A DNA stretch of 20,443 nt from Deltaproteobacteria bacterium (GTDB lineage Bacteria; Desulfobacterota; Desulfarculia; Adiutricales; Adiutricaceae). Of the stretch, positions 1 to 7,346 are shown one piece after another (within the stretch, counting starts at the first letter, position 1; each line of letters begins with the position of its first letter). Both the position numbers and the translations under genes were made by a program. The notes under the pieces are model-generated. The model was not told the origin of the DNA and did not search any database. It worked only from the letters and a program-made list of their open reading frames with translations. The stretch spans positions 1 through 20,443 of the forward strand of contig JAITLH010000172.1 of assembly GCA_031277995.1 (NCBI GenBank), read 5' to 3'.

Positions 1-71
1 AAATCCCCTTTGATGGAGATTACAAAACTGGTCGATGAGTTATTGGTCACGAAATCTTGACGAATTATCAT
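1..71 (-). CDS. NSSSTSF-motif protein, N-terminal fragment cut by window edge
   Basis: Only the first 23 codons lie in the window. Reading leftwards from an ATG at 71 the peptide is MIIRQDFVTNSSSTSFVISI followed by KGD, almost identical to the N-termini of the genes starting at 738 and 1407 and differing mainly by Ile for Lys at residue 2. The start is 667 bp from the next start, the same spacing as between the second and third copies, so it is a further unit of the same tandem array. The upstream sequence (72-170) is a diverged version of the other leaders: a GGACAAAATTTAGTTTTTTT block near 143-162 resembles their CAAAACTTTATTTTT block. Whether the gene is intact beyond the edge cannot be seen. 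Function unknown. Confidence 0.7.
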   Translation of the reverse strand, partial: MIIRQDFVTNNSSTSFVISIKGD

Positions 72-194
72 TTTAATTTTCCATTAAAGAGAACGTTATA
101 CGAAAAACCATGATTATCCCACTTTTAAAGGACCAATAACAAGGACAAAATTTAGTTTTTTTAAGATAGCCGGAGCGTTTTCGTCTCCGCGGCG

Positions 195-236
195 CTGGCC
201 AGGCCTGGGAAGGTTTTATCTTGCTCGCCTGGCCAG
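195..236. repeat. 10-bp inverted repeat (CTGGCCAGGC / GCCTGGCCAG)
   Basis: Arms at 195-204 and 227-236 are perfectly complementary with a 22-nt spacer. It lies in the GC-rich gap between the first and second paralogs. No U-tract follows on either strand, so it is a structural element rather than a clear terminator. Confidence 0.5.
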
Positions 237-275
237 TTTCTCCCCGGCTGGTCCCAGAGTCACTCCAACCCAAGC

Positions 276-296
276 CCTGGCCACCGCTTGGCCAGG
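276..296 (-). terminator. 3' hairpin after the 328-738 gene
   Basis: CCTGGCCA (276-283) and TGGCCAGG (289-296) form a perfect 8-bp stem with a 5-nt loop, 31 nt beyond the stop codon at 328. It could end or stabilise the transcript. There is no following U-tract, so intrinsic termination is only a possibility. Confidence 0.4.
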
Positions 297-327
297 TTCA
301 AGGGGATTTTCCGGGCCGCCCCGGAAG

Positions 328-738
328 CTAATATCTATCCATTTCAAAATCGAAGTATAGATCCTCGTTTGTAATGATGTAGGAAGCTAAACATAAAAAT
401 AGCTCTTCAGTAGAACGATCGTCTGAAAATATACCAAAATAGACGTCACTTTTAGCATCTATGAGCTTTTTTATAAGTTTAATTTTATTTTTATTAGCTT
501 TAACGTAATAATGAATCATTTCTTCTAAATTTTCAAAGTGTTTCATCTCTTTTAAATAGTCTAAATACTCCTTTTTATAGTTAATAACGGCAAAAAAATT
601 CTTAACCATGCCTACTAGCTCGCAATCTTTATTCATGCGCAAGCCTTTAAGAAAATTTTCAAAGGTAAAATCCCCTTTGATGGAGATTACAAAACTGGTC
701 GATGAGCTATTGGTCACGAAATCTTGGCGAATTTTCAT
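328..738 (-). CDS. NSSSTSF-motif small protein, array copy A
   Basis: 136 residues, family not recognised. The N-terminus MKIRQDFVTNSSSTSF is followed by VISIKGDF and FLKGLRMNKDC, nearly the same as in the gene at 1407. Residues about 40-95 are diverged and charged (many Lys and Glu). The C-terminal block EELFLC..Y.I...DLYFDFE is shared with both other full copies. There is no signal peptide or membrane segment, so it is probably cytoplasmic. The ATG at 738 is preceded by AGAGGG at good spacing. Base composition is far richer in A/T than in the operons to the right, which suggests acquired DNA. From memory, N-termini of the type F-V-x-N-S-S-S-x-S-F recur on otherwise unrelated uncharacterised bacterial and phage proteins, but I know of no assigned function. 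Confidence 0.8.
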   Translation of the reverse strand: MKIRQDFVTNSSSTSFVISIKGDFTFENFLKGLRMNKDCELVGMVKNFFAVINYKKEYLDYLKEMKHFENLEEMIHYYVKANKNKIKLIKKLIDAKSDVYFGIFSDDRSTEELFLCLASYIITNEDLYFDFEMDRY

Positions 739-770
739 TTAAATTCCCTCTTATGATGGAAAGTTAATTA

Positions 771-830
771 AAAAATAAAGATTGTCCCTAGGCCAAAGCG
801 CTCTCGGGACGGGACCAAAACTTTATTTTT
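771..830 (-). promoter_or_regulatory. conserved leader with 10-bp inverted repeat, copy A
   Basis: AAAAATAAAG (771-780) and CTTTATTTTT (821-830) are exact inverted repeats 40 nt apart, 33 nt or more upstream of the ATG at 738. The same arms, with the same 40-nt spacing, lie upstream of the next paralog (1441-1500). In this copy the enclosed segment also has GTCCC (784-788) opposite GGGAC (806-810 or 811-815). In the transcript the 3' arm is U-rich, so an attenuator-like or protein-binding leader is possible. No consensus -10/-35 pair was clear here. Confidence 0.5.
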
Positions 831-885
831 CTTTGATTTTACTAGAGCTTATGGACCGTGGGGTTTTTTTCAGCCTAGCGACCAA

Positions 886-907
886 GCCGGGGTAGATTCT
901 CCCCGGC
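886..907 (-). terminator. GC-rich hairpin downstream of copy B
   Basis: GCCGGGG (886-892) pairs perfectly with CCCCGGC (901-907) across an 8-nt loop. It lies about 90 nt past the stop of the 997-1407 gene and upstream of the copy A leader. It may insulate the two units. There is no U-tract directly after it on the minus strand. Confidence 0.3.
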
Positions 908-996
908 GGCCGGAGGGGCAAAGAAAAAAACCATCGCTAAGCGAGCCCATCGGCTTGGCTTTAGCCATAGGGATTTTACGGGCGCCGGTAGCGTTA

Positions 997-1407
997 TTAA
1001 CCCAAATCTTCGCAATTGAAATATAGGTCCTCGGTTGAAATGACGTACCGGGCGTAACATAAAAACAGCTCTTCGGCGCATGAAGCTTCGGTATGAAAAT
1101 TCCCGGCATAGACTTCCCTGTTATCGGCTAAAAGCTTTTTAACCTCTTCAACCAATCCGTCCGGTGGTGGAACCCAAAGGCCCCTAATCGTTTCTTCTAT
1201 ATCCTCGTTGTCGTTGTCCTTATAGAAACTTAATTCTTTCTTGGCCCTATAAATAACCTTATAAAGATTTTCAACCATTTCCATAAGGGCGCAATCTTTA
1301 TTCATGCGCAGGCCTTTAAGAAAATTTTCTAAGGTAAAATCCCCTTTGATGGAGATTATAAAACTGGTCGATGAGCTATTGGTGACGAAATCTTGACGAA
1401 TTTTCAT
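997..1407 (-). CDS. NSSSTSF-motif small protein, array copy B
   Basis: 136 residues, the same length as copy A. The first 39 residues match copy A except at two positions (Ile for Val at 17, Leu for Phe at 26). The middle, about residues 40-100, is quite different (it includes WVPPPDGL). The C-terminus again reads EELFLC.ARY.I...DLYF. The start at 1407 follows AGAGGAA with a 6-nt spacer. The pattern of a near-identical head, variable middle and similar tail suggests duplication followed by diversification, or gene conversion of the first 100 bp or so. No catalytic motif, signal peptide or membrane helix was seen. Function unknown; the reading frame is supported by conservation among the paralogs. 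Confidence 0.8.
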   Translation of the reverse strand: MKIRQDFVTNSSSTSFIISIKGDFTLENFLKGLRMNKDCALMEMVENLYKVIYRAKKELSFYKDNDNEDIEETIRGLWVPPPDGLVEEVKKLLADNREVYAGNFHTEASCAEELFLCYARYVISTEDLYFNCEDLG

Positions 1408-1440
1408 TTTAATTCCTCTTTATGATGGAAAGTCAATTTA

Positions 1441-1500
1441 AAAAATAAAGATTGTCACTAGGCCAAAGGACTCCCGAGACTTGAACAAAACTTTATTTTT
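1441..1500 (-). promoter_or_regulatory. conserved leader with 10-bp inverted repeat, copy B
   Basis: AAAAATAAAG (1441-1450) and CTTTATTTTT (1491-1500) repeat the copy A arrangement at identical spacing. The surrounding sequence (about 1405-1518) is alignable with 736-840 nearly base for base, including the CTAGGCCAAAG core. A weaker relic of the 5' half appears at about 1625-1665 (GGGGACAAAACTTCATTTTC) with no gene attached. Confidence 0.5.
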
Positions 1501-1753
1501 CCGAGTTTTTAAGACAGTGACCCCGCCCGTGCCTCTTCTTTTCCGCGGCAATGGACGTTCGCTGGCCGACCGATTTTTCACCCTTGCCGATAAAAGAATC
1601 TCCCTGCCTGGTCAGGGATAAAAGAACCAAAGTCTCGTAACGGGGACAAAACTTCATTTTCCACCGATTTTTTGATGGTATGTATGGCCGGATCCTCCGC
1701 TTTTTCCCTTACCTTCACGATTGTGAGCATAAACCTATCTTTGTTTGTTTACA

Positions 1754-1987
1754 CCCATCGCGTCGCGTTTTATGGGATCCAATGCGTCGCGTTTCATAAG
1801 ACCCATCTAGTCGCGTTTTATGGGATCCAATGAGTCGCGTTTCATAAGACCCATCTAGTCGCGTTTTATGGGATCCAATGAGTCGCATTTCATAAGACCC
1901 ATCGCGTCGCGTTTTATGGGATCCAATGCGTCGCGTTTCATAAGACCCATCGCGTCGCGTTTTATGGGATCCAATGCGTCGCGTTTC
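1754..1987. repeat. 48-bp minisatellite, 4.9 copies, built of 24-bp half units
   Basis: Units start at 1754, 1802, 1850, 1898 and 1946 (the last is 42 bp). Each 48-bp unit is two related 24-bp halves sharing the core GTCGCGTTT with CAT or TAT and a GGATCC junction. Units 2 and 3 share variants (TCTAG for TCGCG at the unit start, ATGAG for ATGCG); units 1, 4 and 5 are alike. There are no unique spacers, so it is not a CRISPR array. One minus-strand frame stays open through all units (SYETRRIGSHKTRRDG per unit) but has no start codon. Confidence 0.9.
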
Positions 1988-2079
1988 GTTTTAAGTAGCG
2001 CCTTGATGGATTCCCCCCACCGGGCAAAGGGCCAAGGGCAAAAGTTCAGGGAAAAAGGTGGGCAAACAATCCCAATGAT

Positions 2080-2535
2080 TTAAGGCGCTTTGGCCAGCCA
2101 GGGTTTATCCGAGACGCATACGCGGCTCCTACTGTTTGTGGCTTCAAAATCGAAGTATAGATCCTTGTTTGATATAAAATACTTGCAACGACATAAATAT
2201 AACTCTTCGATGGAACAATCTTGGTCTTCAAAAGTTCCAAAATATACTTCTCTCTTGTCGGCTAGAAACTTTTTTACCGTTTTCATCTTTTCCTTATCGT
2301 GGTCGCAATACAGTTGAATTATGTAATTTAAGTCCTCGCCTTCGCTTATAAAAAAATTCACGCCATTCTTGTTAGAGTCAATGATGTCAAAAAAAGTCTC
2401 AACCAGGGCGAAAAGTCCGCATTTCTTATCCATGCGCAAGCCTTTAAGAAAATTATCGAGGGTAAATTCTCCATTAACGGAGATTACAAACTTTGTTGGC
2501 GAGCTATTGGGGGCGTATTCATTATGATAATACAT
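2080..2535 (-). CDS. diverged NSSSTSF-family protein, copy C
   Basis: 151 residues. It aligns with copies A and B along its length, but the signature is degenerate: the N-terminus reads MYYHNEYAPNSSPTKF, then VISVNGEFTL and FLKGLRMDKKC. The tail EELYLC..KYFISNKDLYFDFE is well kept and is followed by an extra stretch of about 18 residues ending KPWLAKAP, probably from loss of the ancestral stop. The start at 2535 has only a weak purine-rich site upstream, and the conserved leader of copies A and B is absent. A strong promoter at 2872-2899 points towards it, about 330 nt away. It may be an older, specialised or decaying member of the family. Function unknown. Confidence 0.7.
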   Translation of the reverse strand: MYYHNEYAPNSSPTKFVISVNGEFTLDNFLKGLRMDKKCGLFALVETFFDIIDSNKNGVNFFISEGEDLNYIIQLYCDHDKEKMKTVKKFLADKREVYFGTFEDQDCSIEELYLCRCKYFISNKDLYFDFEATNSRSRVCVSDKPWLAKAP

Positions 2536-2871
2536 CTTTTTTGCTTTTATTGTGTTGAGTTAGCGTAAAAGTGAAAATTGACCATTAACTAAAGGCTATT
2601 CTTAACGAGGGCCTGACTTCACTTGGCTATATTCTTAAGCTAGGCATGGCCCTTTGGACTGGACCGGTTTTTTTAACCTTAACGGTAATGGGCTCAGAAA
2701 TTGACCTCGAAAGATCCGGACCTCGAAAGGGCGGACTTGGAAGAGGTGAAGCCAAGATTTTTAACCCCAAAAAACCTCCTTCGTTTTCAATTCGGGAGGG
2801 TTCCAGAGGGCCCATCGGGAAGGCTTGTTTTGGGGCCCTTGGCTTTTTTTTGATTAATAAATTTTAAACTC

Positions 2872-2905
2872 ATTATATCAACGTTTTTCTTGATGTCAAG
2901 AAAAA
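2872..2905 (-). promoter_or_regulatory. consensus sigma70 promoter overlapped by a 22-bp palindrome
   Basis: On the minus strand TTGACA (2894-2899) and TATAAT (2872-2877) are both perfect, with a 16-bp spacer. A 22-bp palindrome with arms TTTTTCTTGA and TCAAGAAAAA (2884-2893 and 2896-2905) covers the -35 and half of the spacer, where a repressor would block polymerase. The next gene downstream is copy C at 2535. The stretch 2536-2871 in between has no convincing gene, so the leader would be long. Confidence 0.6.
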
Positions 2906-3277
2906 TTTACTTACTCAAATAATTTTTATCCAATTCAATTTGGGGCGAAATATTGGGGCTTTGGTCTTTTGGAGGGGGCGGCTTCAAGGTGGTTTTTGGG
3001 GAAATGGGAGGGATTTTCGAGTCGCCCATAAAGGGCCATATGGGCCCCCAGGGCGCTTCGGAATCCTTGGTGGGGGGGTAAACGCGATTTCACTGGCCCA
3101 AGGGCGCACGGGTGGGTTTTTGGGCGTTCGCGGGCCGGTTCGCGAGGGGGGGTGAGGTAGTGTTTTTTGGGAAAAGTGGAAGGCGGGCCTGTCTGGCCTG
3201 TCTGGTTTGTTTGGGATTTCTGGCTTGGCTGGGCTGGAATAAACTTATTGGCGCGTTAGGGTTTTGGCCGCGAGGGG
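2906..3277. other. GC-rich intergenic stretch, no gene seen
   Basis: This lies between the end of the 8.5-3.3 kb operon and the promoter at 2872. It has many G-runs and GGCC-type words on the plus strand. The open frames here lack ribosome binding sites and recognisable protein content. I see no clear terminator for the operon ending at 3278. Confidence 0.4.
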
Positions 3278-4774
3278 CTACCAGGAAAGGCCAAAATCGT
3301 TTAGGCAAACCGCCGGGCGGCCCAGGCGTTTTTCCCAGAGCGCCAGGCGATCGTTGGGCGGGACTTCTTCTTGGTACCATTGGCCCGAGGTGAAAGGCCA
3401 GGCGGCGTTTAGGGGCGTTTGGGCCAATTGGTTTAGCGCTTGGGGGGTGAGGGGCCCGGCGGCAAAAAGCTCCAAGGCCCCGGCCGAGGAGAAAGCCTCC
3501 CCTTGGGGCGAGGCCAGCCCCAGGGGCTGAAAACCCGCGGCCAGGAGGGGTTTTTTCTCCAGGGAGTTTAATTCGCCCATGGGACCCAAAGGCGTTTCCA
3601 GTATTTTTGAGGCGGGGCCCAAAAGGGCGGGCAAATAGTCGATCATGAAGACCCCGCCGTGGGCCATGAGACCGTGGTAGGCCAAAACCAAATAGTCCAT
3701 GAATAGCCCGGGGACCAGCGATTTCTCGGAAAGGGCCGTGGCTAGCCGCTGGGGTGAGAGGGGCAGCTCATGCTCCGCTCCCCTTAGGGTAAAATCCGAA
3801 CCCTTTCGGCCCAGGCCCATGGGGCGCCTACGGCCCTGGCCGTCAACCGCCCAGAAAAAAAGCGTACCCAATGATTCCGTTTCGGAGAAATCGCCCGGGG
3901 CCAAGGTGGGGTCAAGTAACGCTTTCGACCAAGCGCCCCTTTTGTCGGCCAAGGAGTGGATTAGGGCCGATCTTTTTTCCGGGTCAAACAAGGCCAAGGC
4001 GGCGGCGCTGTCGGCGTTGGCCAAATCGACTTTAAGGCAGCTAAGGACCAGCGATTCCAAATCCAGCTGAAAAAAGGGCGGGGCCATTTCGGAAAACCGG
4101 TCAACCCAACCGGCCAAAGCCAAATGGGAGGCCTGGGCCAAAAAGTTGGGGGCGTTAAGGAAATCCTCAGCGAGGAGGTATTTTTCGCAGTATAGCTTGG
4201 CCGCTTTTTTCTCGGCCTCCTCCCAATCGGGCAAATCGCCCAGGCGGCCCAAAAAACCGGTCAAATCTTTTTTGGTTAACCTCGGGGCGCGGCTGACCAT
4301 GACCCTATCCCGGGATCTGGGAAAAACCCTGGCCTTAAGACGCCGGCCGGAACTCCCGGACCGGCCCAAACAAAAGCCGCCCGGGTTTGTGGGATTATTG
4401 AGCGGCACCGCCGATGAGGCCAAAACGATTACCGGGTTTTTCGCGTCTCCCAGGGCCGCCTTTAGGCCAAATAAAACGGAACCCTGGACCATCTCCGGAT
4501 GGGTGTCAAAACCGTGGTGATTGGCCGCCAGAACCCCCTGGCCATAAAAGGCCGCCGCCTGGGGCGCCGGGTTTTTTTCGCCCAAGTCTTCAACCTTCCC
4601 AGGCGACCCGGTTAAGCCGGGCGCTTGGAAGGAGATGGCCTTGATTAAGACCTCGGAAGGTTGGCTAATGGCGGAGTTAAGTTTTTCCGAGAGCCCGCCA
4701 AAGGTCAAAGACGGGTTTTGGCGGAAAAACCCAACGGCTCCGGGCAGGATCTCAAAAAGCTTGTCGTCAAACAT
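3278..4774 (-). CDS. conserved-looking protein of unknown function, third gene of sensor/transport operon
   Basis: 498 residues if started at the ATG at 4774, which overlaps the upstream stop by 8 bp (ATGTTTGA), a typical coupled start. A longer frame to 4912 exists but would lie inside the preceding gene and begins with low-quality Trp-rich sequence. I do not recognise the family. Visible landmarks are a segment AANHHGFDTHPEMVQGSVLF, then a hydrophobic strand with VIVLASSAVPLNNPTNPGG, then a basic stretch RSRDRVMVSR and many aromatic residues later on. The His/Asp/Glu-rich HHGFDTHPE and the PLNNP loop look like active-site or ligand-binding segments, but that is inference. There is no signal peptide or clear membrane helix, so it is probably cytosolic. 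Its position suggests it processes or reports the ligand handled by the two genes upstream. Confidence 0.75.
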   Translation of the reverse strand: MFDDKLFEILPGAVGFFRQNPSLTFGGLSEKLNSAISQPSEVLIKAISFQAPGLTGSPGKVEDLGEKNPAPQAAAFYGQGVLAANHHGFDTHPEMVQGSVLFGLKAALGDAKNPVIVLASSAVPLNNPTNPGGFCLGRSGSSGRRLKARVFPRSRDRVMVSRAPRLTKKDLTGFLGRLGDLPDWEEAEKKAAKLYCEKYLLAEDFLNAPNFLAQASHLALAGWVDRFSEMAPPFFQLDLESLVLSCLKVDLANADSAAALALFDPEKRSALIHSLADKRGAWSKALLDPTLAPGDFSETESLGTLFFWAVDGQGRRRPMGLGRKGSDFTLRGAEHELPLSPQRLATALSEKSLVPGLFMDYLVLAYHGLMAHGGVFMIDYLPALLGPASKILETPLGPMGELNSLEKKPLLAAGFQPLGLASPQGEAFSSAGALELFAAGPLTPQALNQLAQTPLNAAWPFTSGQWYQEEVPPNDRLALWEKRLGRPAVCLNDFGLSW

Positions 4775-7346
4775 TGGTTTTATCGGCTGGCCTAACCGGG
4801 ACTTCGGCCAAGGCCCAGAAGACCAAACTGGCCGCGGCCACCAAAGCCCCAAGAAGTAAAAGTCCCCATAAGCCGCCGCCCACCAAAGTTGAGCCCAGTA
4901 TGATTGGGCCAAACATGCGGCTAAATTGGGAAAAGCCAGAATAAAGGCCCAAGGCCTGTTCGGCGCCCACGTTTTTGGTGGCTTTGAGGTTTAATAGGTA
5001 AGCGGCGTGGCCGCCCTCGGTAAAGCAGGTGGAAAGGGACAATAAACCCACCCCCAAAACCACGCCGGCCAAGGTGGGCCAAACCAGGTAGGTTGGGATG
5101 GCCAGGGCGGACAAAAGGCCGGCGGCAAAGAGCCATCTGGGTTGTTTGGAACTTTTATCCATTTTTCTGCCGACCATGGGGCCCAAAAGAATAATCGCCA
5201 GGGACAATAAGACGTTTAAACGACTGACCATGGAAGGCCCATAACCTAAATTGGCCAAATGGACGGGTAAATAATAATTGAACAGCCCTATCAAGGCCAC
5301 GCCGGTAGGCAAAATGCTTAGAAGGAATAAATTTAAGACCCCGCGGTTGGTTAAAAACGACCTGACGCTGTCGTTGGCTTTTTTCACTTCCTTCGCGACT
5401 TGCCCCTGGCCGTCGCTTGGTAAAGTTTCCGTGGCGTTTTGGGCCTTGGCCAGCAATTTGGCCACGTTGGCTAAGTTTAGTCCCTTGGCCGTTTTGACCA
5501 AGGTTTTTTGCCTAACCTTCGCCGAGGGGGCCAGCATGAGCGGCCAAACCAAGGCCATGAGAGCGAAGATGGCCATGGCCAGCGAAAAAACCGGGGAATA
5601 ACCAAAACGGTCGGCCAACATGCCGCCGATTAGGCAGCCGCATAAACTCCCGGAGTACATGCCCGCGGCCAGTTCGCCCATGGCTTCCCCGCTTTGGTCG
5701 GGAGGGCATTTTTCGGCGACGTAGAGGTGGGCGGCCAGGTTAAAGGTCCCATAGCCAAGGCCGATAATGCCCATGGAGACGGTAAAAAGCCAAGGTTCCC
5801 AGGCCAAAGCGCCTCCCAAAGATCCCACGGCCGCCAAGACAAAACCGCCGATCATCAAAGGCCTTATGTTTTTTAGGCGATGGGCCAAGCGTCCGCCAAA
5901 AACCTGGGCCACCCCGATCATGGCCATTTGGACGGAAACGGGGAGGCCCAATAAGATCTCGACCGGAATAAGCTCCCCCGATGGGTTCATGGCCGCCATG
6001 GCCAGGGGAATGAAACTTAGAGAGAGATCCATGGCCAATAAGGCCACGAAAGTTAAGGGCCTTAGGTGGCCAATGCCCTTAAGCTGTTCCATGACCGGCT
6101 TTGGGGCGGGCTTGGCGGTTGGCCTAGGGGTTGGCTTGGCGGCGGACTTGGCGCCTGACTTGGCCATTGGGTCAAGGGCCTCATCGGTGGGTTGGTCGGG
6201 ATCGGACTCTTGGCTGGATTCGATTTCCACGGTGGCCATTTTTCGCAAGTCCGCGATTAAAAGCCCCAGTAGTTCCAAGAGAAAAAGGCAGGACACGAGG
6301 GTCAAAAATAGATTGTCAAGACTAAGCTCGATCCTAACCGCCCTGATGGCCTCGGGGGAAAGGGTCCCCGATACTTCGTTACCCTTGAAAAAAAATTCCC
6401 GGACTAAAAAGTCCTCCGGGACTTTTATGGGCGGCCCGGACGCGAAACTTCGGAGCTCGAAATCGCCTTCTTTGACGGACAGGGAATCCAAGACAGGGAG
6501 TTCCGCAAGCAAAGAGTCCATATACCGCTTAAGATCGCCTATTTGGGATAACTTAATCCCCTTACTCTCTATGCGGTTTAGATCCTGGGCGAAATTGGAT
6601 AGCAATTGAGTGGTTAACGATCTTGAGAGGGTTAAGTGATACCTAAAAAGCGATGACATGGACCATACGGAAAAAAGGGCCTGGCCCAAGAGAAAACAGA
6701 CGATGATCCTGACGTAGAAATTTTTTAGGCCGATGAGTCCCCGGGCGTATTTCCTAACCCCGGTCACCAAAGCCCAGCCGGTTAAAAGCACCGAAAAAAG
6801 CAAGGCCAAAAGGGCCATGGGACTTACGGTTTGGCGGGCCAATTCCACGGTTTGTTCGCCAAGATCGGCGCTCCCCATGGAGTGGCAAATGAAACCCTCA
6901 AGTATCCCGTTTCTGGAATATATCGGCCGGCTCACCCATTGGAGGTTAAGATCGCGGAAGGTAAAATCCTCCTGTTTTTTCAGGCTCTCGGGGGGAAGGG
7001 CGAGATTAAGGGCTCCTTGGGGGCGTTGGCCGGTTAGGATCTTGCCGTTGGCGTTAACCACCACCAAGTATACGGCCCGGGCCCTGGAGGCCACGCTCTC
7101 GACTTCTTCCTTTAAGCCTTGGTAGGCTTCCAAGGGGACGCCCATTTCGATTACGGTGTTTAGCCTTTGGATTAGGCGATCGAAAAGGGCTTCCTCCAAG
7201 CGGCTTTCGGATTCCGCTTGAAATTTTTGGAGTGAGGATAAACTCAAGGCCAGATAGACGGCCTGGATGACCAGCAACAAGGCCACGGCCCCATAAAAGG
7301 GCCATGAGCGCCAAAGGCTTTTTCTTGGCCGGGCCGGGGAGGTCAT
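4767..7346 (-). CDS. MFS transporter fused to an N-terminal double sensor module
   Basis: 859 residues, about twice a normal MFS carrier. Helix 1 (about 17-37) is followed by an extracytoplasmic domain (38-175) with the look of a single Cache/PAS-like sensor (VYLVVVNANGKIL, then WVSRPIY and GFI), then helices at about 176-196 and 208-228, a second extracytoplasmic segment (235-340) and a helix at about 343-367. A flexible linker rich in Ala, Lys and Pro (about 391-418) leads to an MFS body (about 427-848). The MFS body has GGRLAHRLKNIRP in the position of the family's 2-3 loop signature and the related GPMVGRKMDK in the second half, with a long cytoplasmic loop (605-665) between halves. The start overlaps the upstream stop by 4 bp (ATGA). 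Probable inner-membrane protein in which ligand sensing gates or accompanies transport; substrate unknown. The MFS call is firm, the sensor call inferred. Confidence 0.85.
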   Translation of the reverse strand: MTSPARPRKSLWRSWPFYGAVALLLVIQAVYLALSLSSLQKFQAESESRLEEALFDRLIQRLNTVIEMGVPLEAYQGLKEEVESVASRARAVYLVVVNANGKILTGQRPQGALNLALPPESLKKQEDFTFRDLNLQWVSRPIYSRNGILEGFICHSMGSADLGEQTVELARQTVSPMALLALLFSVLLTGWALVTGVRKYARGLIGLKNFYVRIIVCFLLGQALFSVWSMSSLFRYHLTLSRSLTTQLLSNFAQDLNRIESKGIKLSQIGDLKRYMDSLLAELPVLDSLSVKEGDFELRSFASGPPIKVPEDFLVREFFFKGNEVSGTLSPEAIRAVRIELSLDNLFLTLVSCLFLLELLGLLIADLRKMATVEIESSQESDPDQPTDEALDPMAKSGAKSAAKPTPRPTAKPAPKPVMEQLKGIGHLRPLTFVALLAMDLSLSFIPLAMAAMNPSGELIPVEILLGLPVSVQMAMIGVAQVFGGRLAHRLKNIRPLMIGGFVLAAVGSLGGALAWEPWLFTVSMGIIGLGYGTFNLAAHLYVAEKCPPDQSGEAMGELAAGMYSGSLCGCLIGGMLADRFGYSPVFSLAMAIFALMALVWPLMLAPSAKVRQKTLVKTAKGLNLANVAKLLAKAQNATETLPSDGQGQVAKEVKKANDSVRSFLTNRGVLNLFLLSILPTGVALIGLFNYYLPVHLANLGYGPSMVSRLNVLLSLAIILLGPMVGRKMDKSSKQPRWLFAAGLLSALAIPTYLVWPTLAGVVLGVGLLSLSTCFTEGGHAAYLLNLKATKNVGAEQALGLYSGFSQFSRMFGPIILGSTLVGGGLWGLLLLGALVAAASLVFWALAEVPVRPADKTNV

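Noticed and set aside
1754..1987. Possible CRISPR array
   Set aside because: The repeats are contiguous 48-bp units with no unique spacers between them and no cas genes nearby.
1868..2083. 71-residue plus-strand ORF over the minisatellite
   Set aside because: It is a translation of the repeat with no ribosome binding site, and its frame is closed by stops in earlier units.
2627..2815. 62-residue minus-strand ORF downstream of the 2872 promoter
   Set aside because: No Shine-Dalgarno, low-complexity content and no resemblance to a known protein; left as leader sequence.
4775..4912. N-terminal extension of the 498-residue protein
   Set aside because: It would overlap the upstream MFS gene by about 145 bp and encodes Trp-rich sequence; the ATG at 4774 gives the normal 8-bp overlap.
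5767..6609. 280-residue plus-strand ORF
   Set aside because: It is antisense to the MFS fusion gene, whose frame encodes clear membrane helices and motifs; the ORF is a by-product of GC-rich codon use.
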